DNA of 64,000 bases from Tetraselmis striata (lineage: Eukaryota; Chlorophyta; Chlorodendrophyceae; Chlorodendrales; Chlorodendraceae). Position 1 is the first letter of the stretch. Each line of letters begins with the position of its first letter. The position numbers and the translations under genes are program-made. Under the pieces are notes generated by a model that saw only the letters and a program-made list of their open reading frames with translations, searched no databases and had not been told where the DNA came from. The stretch spans positions 1-64,000 of the forward strand of contig VCJN01001090.1 of NCBI GenBank assembly GCA_006384855.1, given 5' to 3'. Below, in pieces: positions 31,719 to 41,890 of the stretch.

Positions 31719-32717
31719 TTACTTGGTTCGGTAGAAAACTAACGACATCACATAGCCCGGCTGAAACTCGAGCGGATCAAGCAGAGCGAGGCTGACGGCG
31801 TCTCGCAATTGCAGGTGAAGCTCCGTGAGCGAGTCGATGCTAACGCGAAGCTCGTGCCCCGCGACGTCCCGGCTGCCCGGCTTTATGGAGTATCGCTGCC
31901 CGTACATGGACTCTTCGCCCGTTCTGTACGATTTGCCGAGGTGGCCTAGAATGTGGCGATCGTCGGAGTCGACGAGTGTGGGACAAGCGAGCACGACGGA
32001 ATGCGGCTGATCGGCGGGATCCTTTGTGCATAGGAGGGGCGTGTAAAACTCTAGCGCCACCATCCACTTGCCCTCCGAGGTGTCCACCGAACGGCTCGTG
32101 TTCAGCATCACCGGTATGCGACAACCCACGATAGACCCTCGCCCCTGCTCCGACGATACCCACGCTCGGAAGAAATCGTATGCAAACGGTTGCATGAGCT
32201 GGCACTTGCACGGCTCCCAAAACACAAGCTGGAACGCCCATGCCTCCAAGTCGTCGCTTTCGCTGACGAGGGAGAAGTCGTCGCCGGCCCCGAACTCAGA
32301 GGCGCATCGGCGCAGCCGGAAGCGCATGCTCCCGAGGCGCTTCACAAAGTCAAAGTCCACCTCGACGCCGATGTGCTTGCGACGCACGTACGGTACGTCG
32401 TGTGCGAGGCCGTACACGCCCGCGGTGGCGTAATTCTGCAGGAGGGTTAGCGCGCAGCTCGAGTTCCCGCTCCAGCTTTCATACGAATTAGCCGCTCGCA
32501 TGTCCGGCGCCTCGAGAAGGAGGCCCGACGAGTTTGCGGGGTTGGCCACGTAGCCGTCCCCCTCGCTCGTGTATCTGACGACATCGCAGAATTCCACGGC
32601 GCACATCACCCGCCTCGAGTCGAATCGTGCGAACTCCTTCGAGGTGTCTACGACGAAGTCCCCGCGGTGGCCGGATGTGCGTTGCTCGGAGCTAACGAAG
32701 ATGCGGTGGACCGTCAT
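31719..32717 (-). CDS. Putative minor capsid / penton-like PLV protein
   Basis: 332 codons, starting MTVHRIFVSSEQRTSGHRGD. Beta-rich with the ending block LTELHLQLRDAVSLALLDP, the type of carboxy-terminal strand seen in jelly-roll minor capsid proteins of PLVs and virophages. It lies directly after the capsid gene in transcription order, where minor capsid genes usually sit. Assignment is by position and composition. Confidence 0.55.
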   Translation of the reverse strand: MTVHRIFVSSEQRTSGHRGDFVVDTSKEFARFDSRRVMCAVEFCDVVRYTSEGDGYVANPANSSGLLLEAPDMRAANSYESWSGNSSCALTLLQNYATAGVYGLAHDVPYVRRKHIGVEVDFDFVKRLGSMRFRLRRCASEFGAGDDFSLVSESDDLEAWAFQLVFWEPCKCQLMQPFAYDFFRAWVSSEQGRGSIVGCRIPVMLNTSRSVDTSEGKWMVALEFYTPLLCTKDPADQPHSVVLACPTLVDSDDRHILGHLGKSYRTGEESMYGQRYSIKPGSRDVAGHELRVSIDSLTELHLQLRDAVSLALLDPLEFQPGYVMSLVFYRTK

Positions 32718-33576
32718 CCGCCTGCGAGTTTACTAGAAGTGGGCAAAAGATTTCGCCCGGATCAAAATGCAGAAGTTGCGACACCGTTCTCGATGATCAA
32801 TACCGCGTCGAAATGTGCGTACGTGCTGATCTGGTACGCGGCGCTTCCAGTGGTCACGCTCCCGAGCAAATAGCAGTTGGTGTTGAGGGTGTTCTTGCCG
32901 CTCTCGGTCAGCGTGCTCTTGTGGCTGAGCACCTCGAGGTTCTGGCCTATGGCGAAGGCGTTATCGGCGGAGCCGCCCGCCGTGCCCGTGTAATTGGCGA
33001 GGCTGAAAATGGAGTTGTTGTCCGCGCTTCCAAATACGTGGAGAGCCTTTTGCAGCTCCGCGAAACTTTCCACGTTTTCGCGAACGGGTGTTTGCGGGAT
33101 GTTTTCGCCGGACACCGAGTAATACCAATTCTTGAGCCCGCACGTTGGGCGCGAGGTTACGGACTTGGACGCGGCGGCGGTAAGGTCCGTCTGCTTGCGG
33201 AAGATTGTGTAGAGGGTTTTGAGGGAGGAGAACCGCGCGGGGATGAGCTTGTTAATTTGGCCCTCGGCGGACTCGATAGAGTTGGTGTAGTTGGCGAAAG
33301 ACTCGTACGAGATGACGTACCGCGGGTTGGCCTGCTGAATCATGCGATCCACCTCGCTTGTTACCTCCACGAACTCGAGCTGCAGCTCGACGTTGCCGAT
33401 CTCCCAATCGGGAGCCGTGCCTACCACGGCGGCGTTGGTGGCGGCGAGAGTGAGTTCGAGGCGCAGATCACCGCCGGTCATTGCGCCGGTTGGCAGGTAC
33501 TTCGACTGAAGGCCGCCAATGATGCCGGACATGATCGGGATGCAAAAGTAGGTGGTGGAGCCCGCCGCAAGGGTGG

Positions 33577-33588
33577 CCCCTTCGCGCT
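33577..33588. repeat. 12-bp direct repeat flanking the nested element (left)
   Basis: CCCCTTCGCGCT, repeated in the same orientation at 40980-40991; probable target duplication. Confidence 0.65.
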
Positions 33589-33879
33589 GGTACAGGGGGC
33601 AATATCGAGTCAAAATGGGCACATTTACGGACTCGAAAATGTGCCCCCCACGTGATCGCTTAGACTCGTATATGTACCCACTTTTTGGGTACATTTCAGG
33701 TGCAATTTATAACTATACGAGAGTACTAACAATGACCATTCGCCGTGTCCTCTTCGCGCCCTCTCTTGCGTAAAGTACTACCCGCCTCAACCTAGGTGGT
33801 GGGGCTACTTCGCGCCATTTTGCGCGCCACGGTGGCCCACTATGTCAAGGATTTCACTCCTCGCCGCTCGAAGCTCCAA

Positions 33880-34018
33880 GAGACCTGCTGCAGCGCCGCC
33901 GTTTTGGGAGCCATCTCCGCCGGACCCCGCTGGCAGTGGTTGAGATGCGGGCTTGGAGGACCCGCCAGCCTGACGCGGCGCCGCTACGACCTGGTAGTAG
34001 CGGTCGTCGACTAAGACG
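33880..34018. repeat. ~138-bp segment present three times in the nested element
   Basis: Copies at 33880-34018, 35780-35916 and 39486-39622. On the minus strand it encodes the carboxy end TCxxC...LVDxRYYQVVA of the gene at 39573-39908. The first and third copies continue into a further ~130 bp of homology (34067-34205 and 39660-39790). Confidence 0.8.
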
Positions 34019-34279
34019 GGGGGGGGGGGGGGGGGGGGTTAGAGACCCGGCTCGGCAGATCAAGCAGGTGTTGGTGGACTTAATAAGCGTTGCTTCTTGA
34101 TGTGTTGAATGCCGCGCCGCATCTCGTTGTCGTTGCGCCAGTCGCGCCACTCGCGCACGGTGCGAATCGAGTAGCCACAGTGTTTTACAGTCTTGCTCTG
34201 GCACTCCCCGAAGAGGGCAGAATCCACGGCAGCGTACCACCAACCTACGGAAAAGTCCGGCGCAACAGCCTGCAAGACA

Positions 34280-35320
34280 AGGTTCCACGACGCACGGGAG
34301 TCGGGTGTGGAAACGCGTCTCGTCGTTACAAGAGCTAGGAGCGACAGTACACGGGTTTTTACGCGAGATGCGGGCGTTCACCTGCCCCCGCTGCCGAGAT
34401 GCGGTACCCCCACCGTCACAGTTGACTCTCTCCACCCTATGCATCTCTTGCTCGTCAGTCTTGCCAGCGGTGGCCTCAGCCACAGCTGGCAAGACTGACG
34501 CGAGCCTCCGGGTTCCAGTGCCGCATCTCTCTCGGCGCAACCGTCTGTACGACATGGTTCCACGACGCACAGAAGTCGGGTTTGGAAAAGCGTCTCGTCG
34601 TTACAAGAGCTAGGAGCGACAGTACACGGGTTTTTACGCGAGATGCGGGCGTTCACCTGCCCCCGCTGCCGAGATGCGGTACCCCCACCGTCACAGTTGA
34701 CTCTCTCCACCCTATGCATCTCTTGCTCGTCAGTCTTGCCAGCGGTGGCCTCAGCCACAGCTGGCAAGACTGACGCAAGCCTCCGGGTTCCAGTGCCGCA
34801 TCTCTCTCGGCGCAACCGTCTGTACGACATGGTTCCACGACGCACAGAAGTCGGGTTTGGAAAAGCGTCTCGTCGTTACAAGAGCTAGGAGCGACAGTAC
34901 ACGGGTTTTTACGCGAGATGCGGGCGTTCACCTGCGGAGATGCGGTACCCCCACCGTCACAGTTGACTCTCTCCACCCTATGCATCTCTTGCTCGTCAGT
35001 CTTGCCAGCGGTGGCCTCACCCACCGCTGGCAAGACTGACACGAGGATGTACTTGTCGTCCTCAAAGTGGGCCTCCGGGTTTCATTACCGCATCTCTCTC
35101 GGCGTAACCACCTGTAAGACAAGGTTCCACGACGCACGGGAGTCGGGTTTGGAAAAGCGTCTCGTCGTTACAAGAGCTAGGAGCGACAGTACACGGGTTT
35201 TTACGCGAGAGATGCGGGCGTTCACCTGCCCCCGCTGCCGAGATGCGGTACCCCCACCGTCACACTTAACTACCTCCACCCTCTGCATCTCTTGCTCGTC
35301 ATTGTTGCCAGCGGTGGCCT
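34280..35320. repeat. Four tandem copies of a ~275-bp unit with a zinc-ribbon frame
   Basis: Units begin near 34285, 34557, 34838 and 35113. Each can encode, on the plus strand, FTCPRC...LCISC, a two-CxxC zinc-ribbon pattern; the third unit is shorter. A fragment recurs near 38995-39060. Tandem amplification is evident; whether the frames are expressed is unknown. Confidence 0.75.
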
Positions 35321-35939
35321 GAAGCTCTTCCAAATGGAGGAGTCGGCCCACGCTTCTTGGAATGCTTTTTGCGCAGCTTAATGGGCGACAAGCTGCTGCT
35401 CTTGCCTCCATAGGCGGAGACGCGGGTCGGGGAGGCGGAGATATGGCACCGCCACGGGAAGATGTGGCCCTGCGACTCCCACCAGAGGCACCCGAAGGCG
35501 CCTGATGGCTTGACGTGGCTTCGCGTTTCGGGTTAGGCGCCTGGAAGGGTCGTCGTCCTCCAGCTCTATCGCCATCTTGAAGGAGGACTCGGCCCGCGCT
35601 CCTTGGAATGCTTCTTGCGCAGCTTAATGGGCGACAAGCTGCTCTTGCCTCCCGTGCTCAACGCACCGTGCGGGCGCTTCGTCGCACTCGAAGGCTGAGG
35701 CTCACTCGGCTGCTTGGCAGTCTCCGAGGGACCAAGCCTGCTCGGGGGAGGGGCGGAGCTGCTCGAAGCTCTATCAAGAGACCTGCTGCAGCGCCGTTTT
35801 GGGAGCCATCTCCGCCGGACCCCGGTGGCGGCGGTTGAGATGCGGGCTTAGAGGACCCGCCAGCCTGACGCGGCGCCGCTACGACCTAGTAGTAGCGTTC
35901 GTCGACCAAGACGGTGGGGGGTAAAGAGCTGGCTCGGCA

Positions 35940-38300
35940 ACCTTCCAGTATGAAGATTTTTATGACAAAAGGGGATTTCATTGCCCATATGCTTTACAAT
36001 ACTATACAGATTGCAAGGCAGTACCACTAATGCCTGATATTTGCTCGGGGCACGCCGCAGATTGCTGCAACGCTGCACCGCAGATGCTGCCTTTAAGCAT
36101 GCTTTGATTGTCTAGATGGCTGCAAACCATTTAGTATGCGGGACTGCATGGCATAGAAGGGATGTGAACACGCATCGGCTTGACGATACTATACAGATTT
36201 GCAAGGCAGTACGGCTAATACCTTATAATAGCTGGCGGCACGCCGCAGATTGCTGCAGCCATTTGCCTAGATGGCTGCAAACCATTTAGTATGCGGGGCT
36301 GCATTGCATAGAAGGGATGTGAACACGCATCGGCTTGACGATACTATACAGATTTGCAAGGCAGTAGGGCTAATACCTTATAATAGCTGGCGGCACGCCG
36401 CAGATTGCTGCAGCCATTTGCCTAGATGGCTGCAAACCATTTAGTATGCGGGACTGCATGGCATGAAAGGGATGTGAACACGCACCGGCTTGACGATACT
36501 ATACAGATTTGCAAGGCAGTAGGGCTAATACCTGATAATAACTGGCGGCACGCCGCAGATTGCTGCAGCCATTTGCCTAGATGGCTGCAAACCATTTAGT
36601 ATCCGGGACTGCATGGCATAGAAGGGATGTGAACACGCACCGGCTTGACGATACTATACAGATTTGCAAGGCAGTAGGGCTAATACCTTATATTTGCTGG
36701 CGGCACGCCGCAGAGTGCTGCAGCGCTGCACCGCAGATGCTGCCTTTAAGCATGCTTTGATTGTCTAGATGGCTGCAAACCATTTAGTATGCGGGGCTGC
36801 AGGCATAGAAGGGATGTGAACACGCACCGGCTTGACGATACTATACAGATTTGCAAGGCAGTAGGGCTAATACCTTATATTTGCTGGCGGCACACCGCAG
36901 ATTGCTGCAGCGCTGCACCGCAGATGCTGCCTTAAGGCATGCTTTGATTGTCTAGATGGCTGCAAACCATTTAGTATGCGGGACTGCATGGCATAGAAGG
37001 GATGTGAACACGCACCGGCTTGACGATACTATACAGATTTGCAAGGCAGTAGGGCTAATACCTTATATTTGCTGGCGGCACGCCGCAGAGTGCTGCAGCG
37101 CTGCACCGCAGATGCTGCCTTTAAGCATGCTTTGATTGTCTAGATGGCTGCAAACCATTTAGTATGCGGGGCTGCAGGCATAGAAGGGATGTGAACACGC
37201 ACCGGCTTGACGATACTATACAGATTTGCAAGGCAGTAGGGCTAATACCTTATATTTGCTGGCGGCACACCGCAGATTGCTGCAGCGCTGCACCGCAGAT
37301 GCTGCCTTAAGGCATGCTTTGATTGTCTAGATGGCTGCAAACCATTTAGTATGCGGGACTGCATGGCATAGAAGGGATGTGAACACGCACCGGCTTGACG
37401 ATACTATACAGATTTGCAAGGCAGTAGGGCTAATACCTTATATTTGCTGGCGGCACGCCGCAGAGTGCTGCAGCGCTGCACCGCAGATGCTGCCTTTACG
37501 CATGCTTTGATTGTCTGGATGGCTGCAAACCATTTAGTATGCGGGGCTGCAGGCATAGAAGGGATGTGAACACGCACCGGCTTGACGATACTATACAGAT
37601 TTGCAAGGCAGTAGGGCTAATACCTTATATTTGCTGGCGGCACACCGCAGAGTGCTGCAGCGCTGCACCGCAGATGCTGCCTTTAAGCATGCTTTGATTG
37701 TCTAGATGGCAGCAAACCATTTAGTATGCGGGACTGCATGGCATAGAAGGGATGTGAACACGCACCGGCTCGACGATACTATACAGATTGCATGGCAGTA
37801 CGGCTAATACCTTATAATAGCTGGCGGCACGCCGCAGAGTGCTGTAGCGCTGCACCGCAGATGCTGCCTTAAGGCATGCTTTGATTGCCTGGATGGCTGC
37901 AAACCATTTAGTATGCGGGACTGCATGGCATAGAAGGGATGTGAACACGCACCGGCTTGACGATACTATACAGATTTGCAAGGCAGTACGGCTAATACCT
38001 TATAATAGCTGGCGGCACGCCGCAGAGTGCTGTAGCGCTGCACCGCAGATGCTGCCTTAAGGCATGCTTTGATTGCCTGGATGGCTGCAAACCATTTAGT
38101 ATGCGGGACTGCATGGCATAGAAGGGATGTGAACACGCACCGGCTTGACGATACTATACAGATTTGCAAGGCAGTAGGGCTAATACCTTATATTTGCTGG
38201 CGGCACGCCGCAGAGTGCTGCAGCGCTGCACCGCAGATGCTGCCTTAAGGCATGCTTTGATTGTCTGGATGGCTGCAAACCATTTAGTATGCGGGGCTGC
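35940..38300. repeat. Satellite array, 13 units of ~150-190 bp
   Basis: The motif acgatactatacagatttgc marks unit starts near 35993, 36183, 36340, 36494, 36649, 36834, 37024, 37211, 37398, 37585, 37774, 37961 and 38147. Two unit lengths occur (about 155 and about 188 bp), and some runs alternate as a higher-order pair. No coding potential. Confidence 0.95.
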
Positions 38301-38329
38301 ATGAATCACCAACATGCGCCGCCCGCCGC

Positions 38330-38512
38330 GCGTTGGCGCCCCGCTGCGCGGCCCGCCGCGCGTTGGCGCCCCGCTGCCCCGGCCGCGGCGCGTTGGCGCC
38401 CCGCTGCCCCGGCCGCGGCGCGTTGGCGCCCCGCTGCCCCGGCCGCGGCGCGTTGGCGCCCCGCTGCCCCGGCCGCGGCGCGTTGCCGCCCCGCTGCCCC
38501 GGCTGCGCTAGC
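38330..38512. repeat. 30-bp GC-rich minisatellite
   Basis: Six copies of a 30-bp unit containing gttggcgccccgctgccccg. Because 30 is a multiple of three, every frame is a ten-residue repeat. Confidence 0.95.
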
Positions 38513-38662
38513 AAAGGAAGTGCGGTTTGTGAAATCAACGGACAGGAGTCGATTCAACTCTTATCTGCGGTTGAGAATGATTTGTTATGATCGTTGACTA
38601 TGATTAATGAGGTATTGTCCAAGGAGCTATGGCAGCGAAATTCAAGCTGCATGAAACCCTTG

Positions 38663-39049
38663 TCACGGACCAGACACAAACTCACGTTGCTTGCCGAGGT
38701 GCTCCGAGAGGTGCGCTCTTAAAGTCGCCGAATCTCTTCCGACGACCAGCCACAAGGCGTGTTCGTTGGTCTCGGGGTTTCTTGGGTGCTTTGACGCGAT
38801 GAAAAGTACACGATTCGCTGTCAACAGGCTGTCGAGGTAGACCATTCGCGGGAGGGGCCCTTGCGTCAAGTAGATGCTCGGAATCTGCACGCGATAGATT
38901 TCCGCCTTGGAGGCCGCCAGCAACGGTAGGAGGACATCCAGGTGAGTAAACCAAGGCGACGTGACAACGACAAAGGGCTCCTTGGACAGGGCAGCGTTAC
39001 AAGTAGAGCTAGGAGCGACAATACACGGGTTTGTACACGAGAGATACAT
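38663..39049 (-). CDS. Unknown protein in the nested element
   Basis: A frame of up to 128 codons. Its middle and end look genuinely coding (PFVVVTSPWFTHLDVLLPLL, LPRMVYLDSLLTANRVLFIA), with alternating hydrophobic strands and helices. No family recognised. Its upstream part overlaps another minus-strand frame (38866-39369). Confidence 0.4.
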   Translation of the reverse strand: MYLSCTNPCIVAPSSTCNAALSKEPFVVVTSPWFTHLDVLLPLLAASKAEIYRVQIPSIYLTQGPLPRMVYLDSLLTANRVLFIASKHPRNPETNEHALWLVVGRDSATLRAHLSEHLGKQREFVSGP

Positions 39050-39369
39050 TTAGTAGGAGGCCGAGATGTCCGCGCAGGCGGCGTTACGGGCTTTGCGTCC
39101 CGAGATGAGGGCTTTTTGGGCGGAGATGTGGGTCGGGGACGCAGAGATGGGGCACCGCCACGGAAAGATGTGGCAAGGCGACTTCCAGCAGCGGCACCCG
39201 AAGGCGCCTGGCGGCTTGACCGGGTTTCGCGTTTCGGCTTAGGCGCCTGGAAGGGGTCGTCGGCCTCCAATTCTTTCGCCATCTTCAAAGGAGGACTCGG
39301 CCCGCGCTTCTCGGAACGCTTCCTACGCAGCTTCATGGGCGACAAGGTGGTCTTGCCTCCTGTGCTCAA
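38866..39369 (-). CDS. Basic Pro/Arg/Lys-rich protein in the nested element
   Basis: 167-codon frame, starting MSTGGKTTLSPMKLRRKRSE; low complexity and strongly basic. A degraded relative of its middle is at 35378-35575. Possibly a nucleic-acid-binding tail protein. Confidence 0.35.
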   Translation of the reverse strand: MSTGGKTTLSPMKLRRKRSEKRGPSPPLKMAKELEADDPFQAPKPKRETRSSRQAPSGAAAGSRLATSFRGGAPSLRPRPTSPPKKPSSRDAKPVTPPARTSRPPTKCISRVQTRVLSLLALLVTLPCPRSPLSLSRRLGLLTWMSSYRCWRPPRRKSIACRFRAST

Positions 39370-39572
39370 CGCATAGTGCGAGCGCTTCGTCGCTCTCGAA
39401 GGCTGAGGCTCACTCGGCGGCTTGGCAGTCTCCGAGGGACCAAGCCTGCTCGGGGGAGGGGCGGAGCTGCTCGAAGCTCTATCAAGAGACCTGCTGCAGC
39501 GCCGTTTTGGGAACCATCTCCACCGGACCCCGCTGGCGGTGGTTGAGATGCGGGCTTAGAGGACCCGCCAGC

Positions 39573-39908
39573 CTAACGATGCGCCGCTACGACCTGGTAG
39601 TAGCGGTTGTCGACCAAGACGGTGCGGGGTGTCGAGCTGCCTTGGCAGGGCTGGCAGGTGTTGGTGGACTTCGTGAAGCGTTTGTTCTTGACTTGTTGAA
39701 TGCCGCGCCGCATCTCGTAGTCGTTGTGCCATTCGCGCACGCTGCGAATCGAGTAGCCACAGTGTTTCACAGTTTTCGCCGAGCATTGGGTCGACAAGTG
39801 GCGCTTCTTGTTGAAGGGGGGGTCGTGGAGATGGTCTATGTAGGGAGGGGTGGGGGGGGGGGGGGGGGACGTGTGAGAATCTTTTCCCTCACGCGCGAAG
39901 ATGCGCAC
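39573..39908 (-). CDS. Short CxxC protein in the nested element
   Basis: 111 codons including SAKTVKHCGYSIRSVREW and a carboxy TCQPCQ...LVDNRYYQVV. Partial copies of the same gene lie at 33880-34275 and 35780-35916, so this gene has been copied at least twice within the element. Function unknown. Confidence 0.45.
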   Translation of the reverse strand: MRIFAREGKDSHTSPPPPPTPPYIDHLHDPPFNKKRHLSTQCSAKTVKHCGYSIRSVREWHNDYEMRRGIQQVKNKRFTKSTNTCQPCQGSSTPRTVLVDNRYYQVVAAHR

Positions 39909-40222
39909 ACGTTTGAGGTTCTGTTGACAAGGGGCGAGGGGTTACCATTTTGCTCCCACTTGTGGCGCTTGTGTCGGGGCTCGTTTGTCCAGGCGGACAC
40001 CCCCGACAGTATTGGGCCCCTCCTCCTCCTCCTCCTCCTCTTCCTCCTCCTCCTCCTCCTCCTCCTCCGCTTACTGTCCGTGCTCATCCTCATGAATCGT
40101 GGCCAAAGGTTCACCTTGACCGGCTTCAGACTGTTCGACATCGGTCTGGGTGAGTTGAGATCCATGAGATGCGCGATGGCGAGGTGCGCTTAACGCAGCC
40201 CACGGCGCCGAGATGAGTGATG

Positions 40223-40693
40223 CTAACGAAGATGCGAGTCCGCGTACCGTTGGAATCGCTCGGGGAGTGGGTCCAAAGGTGGCACTCCTTGAGGCTCGGG
40301 GTTAGGCTGAGGCCCCGGCTCGGCCAAAGGCCGCGAATCTCCGCAGTACCAAGGCCATGGCGGTCCGCTTCGATGTTGCCCACCGCTCGGTTGCAGGGGC
40401 CTTATGGGCTGAGTCGCGGGTATTGGAGCCTGAGACGCCCTCCTGCCCGAACGCAAGTGCATCTGCGGAGAATCTTGCGCCATGGGGGTCACTAGCAGTG
40501 CGTCGGGAGCCGTCGTTGGCTCGAAACCAAGCGCAGCTGCAGGTGCACCCGCCACCGGAGTCTTCAACCGGGCAGAGGTGCGTTTTCCTTTGCGAGGACG
40601 GTCTGCCATGCTTTTGTGAACCAAGATGCGTGAGGATGCCTCCCTAAACAAAAGCGCGAGGGTGCTTGCGAGTGATAGAAGAGTGAAAAGCAC
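40223..40693 (-). CDS. Hypothetical protein with amino-terminal hydrophobic segment, nested element
   Basis: 156 codons. Residues 1-16 (MLFTLLSLASTLALLF) form a signal or anchor-like helix; the rest is Pro/Arg-rich and low complexity. No recognised domain. Confidence 0.3.
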   Translation of the reverse strand: MLFTLLSLASTLALLFREASSRILVHKSMADRPRKGKRTSARLKTPVAGAPAAALGFEPTTAPDALLVTPMAQDSPQMHLRSGRRASQAPIPATQPIRPLQPSGGQHRSGPPWPWYCGDSRPLAEPGPQPNPEPQGVPPLDPLPERFQRYADSHLR

Positions 40694-40979
40694 AGCGACG
40701 GAGTAGCATTCGAGGCAAAAACGGTTAGCATGGGCTGGTAGCGACGCATCTCGTCAAGGGGCGGTGGACAGATGCGTAGTACATAGTGCAGTATAGGTGA
40801 AGGGTACCTCGTACAGTGTTGGCAAGAATGTGTGAAAGGCCAGTTTTGCCGTACATTCGTACGGTATTGGGCGTTACTCAGTTTTTGCACCCCCCTTGGG
40901 GGGTGCAAAAACCGAGTTAAGGGGGGCACATTTTCGAGTCCGTAAATGTCCCCATTTTGACTCGATATTTGCCCTTTTT

Positions 40980-40991
40980 CCCCTTCGCGCT
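40980..40991. repeat. 12-bp direct repeat flanking the nested element (right)
   Basis: CCCCTTCGCGCT, same as 33577-33588. Confidence 0.65.
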
Positions 40992-41417
40992 TGGTGGTTC
41001 CATTGGTTCCGTACAGAATGTTCCCCGCACCGATGAGTTCCTCGAACGAACCCTGCAGGTCCATGAAAAGATGAAAGAGAGCGTTGTACTCGTGAATCTG
41101 CTCAAGGAGATTCGCGCCGTGGTATAGCGACAAGGATTGGATAAACGACGCCGCCGTGTAATCGGGTTGGAAGGTATTGGCGGTGTCTTTGTTCTTCACG
41201 GAAAACCGCAGGTAGGACATGCGGGTGTTGAGGTAGTGCCCGCGGCGGCCGCACGGGATGTTGATGAGGATGGTCTGTTGACCCCCGAACGTGGTGCCAT
41301 TGTAGGCGGGCACGGTCTGCCGGTGGGTAGTGCCGGCGATAGAGGCGGGCTTGGGCTTGAAGACAAGGGAATCGCTGACTGACATTTTAAATAATGCTGA
41401 GAACTTTATTTTAGCGA

Positions 41418-41513
41418 GGCGGGGCTAGCGCCTAGGGGCCTCGCCGCCCCTACGGGCGAGGTGGTTTAAGGCGTAGGATCGGAGATAAGCCCGCGCGGGG
41501 GGCTAGCCCCGCC
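41418..41513. terminator. GC-rich inverted repeats after the small virion protein gene
   Basis: ggcggggctagc at 41418 pairs with gctagccccgcc at 41502, and a second hairpin (gcctcgccgcccctacgggcgaggt) lies between. The location just past the 41503 stop and before the capsid gene suggests a transcript-end or insulating structure. Confidence 0.4.
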
Positions 41514-41844
41514 GCTCTAATCCGCTACGATTCGAGCCGCTTTGGTACGCCGCTTTGATGCTGTGCATGCCCCCCTTGACTTGGCCGTAGGCCGCTTTCG
41601 CTTGGCCGAAGTCCACGCCCCCGCCGGAGAGGGCCTTCTTGCCGACGTCGCCGAGCACGCCAATGCCTTGCGCCGCCGCCCCGGCCGCCGCAAACCCGGC
41701 CCCGACTGTTGGGCTGAGCACCGAGATCGCGGGCGCGAGAGTCATGAGCCCGCTGCCCACCTTGTGCCCCAAGTAGGAGGCCGCGCCGGCGACTTTGCTC
41801 CCGAAGGCTTTGAAAGTGTGTCCAAGCTTGCCAAAGAACGTCAT
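41503..41844 (-). CDS. Small Gly/Ala-rich PLV virion protein
   Basis: 113 codons, starting MTFFGKLGHTFKAFGSKVAG. An amphipathic amino helix is followed by Gly/Ala-rich hydrophobic stretches (SPTVGAGFAAAGAAAQGIGV). Proteins of this kind next to the capsid gene in PLVs and adenoviruses are internal, membrane-active virion components. The role here is inferred from that parallel. Confidence 0.6.
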   Translation of the reverse strand: MTFFGKLGHTFKAFGSKVAGAASYLGHKVGSGLMTLAPAISVLSPTVGAGFAAAGAAAQGIGVLGDVGKKALSGGGVDFGQAKAAYGQVKGGMHSIKAAYQSGSNRSGLERRG

Positions 41845-41890
41845 CTGTATTTACGATCATTGCAGAAAATTAGCGTTGCGGTAAAAAACA

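Larger units (their letters stand above)
33589..40979. mobile_element. Nested TIR element inserted in the PLV capsid gene
   Basis: About 7.4 kb, bounded by inverted repeats of about 55-60 bp (33589-33649 and 40921-40979; both contain aatatcgagtcaaaatggg-type sequence) and a 12-bp direct repeat. Inside are duplicated zinc-ribbon-like segments, a 13-unit satellite array, a 30-bp minisatellite and a few short basic genes. No transposase or integrase was recognised, so it is either non-autonomous or of an unfamiliar family. Some inner protein segments look viral (CxxC proteins), so it may derive from another virus-like element. It is younger than the PLV insertion or arrived with it. Confidence 0.65.
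32762..41385 (-). pseudogene. PLV major capsid protein gene, interrupted by a nested element
   Basis: Two parts on the minus strand lie either side of a 7.4-kb insertion: the amino part at about 40992-41385 (includes TFGGQQTILINIPCGRRG and LNTRMSYLRFSVKNKD) and the carboxy part at about 32762-33576 (LAAGSTTYFCIPIMSG, NVELQLEFVEVTSEVDRMIQ, FDAVLIIENG). Length, beta-rich composition and position between the small virion protein and the penton-like gene fit a double-jelly-roll capsid protein. Fossil status: clearly broken by the insertion. Confidence 0.75.

Noticed and set aside
35940-38300. CRISPR-like regular spacing
   Set aside because: Units are contiguous satellites with no unique spacers, in eukaryotic/viral context.
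38284-38597. Repetitive proteins encoded on both strands over the 30-bp minisatellite
   Set aside because: A 30-bp unit leaves all six frames open; composition and lack of any start context argue against a gene.
40564-40916. Extension of the capsid amino part into the nested element
   Set aside because: The frame simply reads on through the terminal inverted repeat; the sequence past about 40980 belongs to the inserted element.
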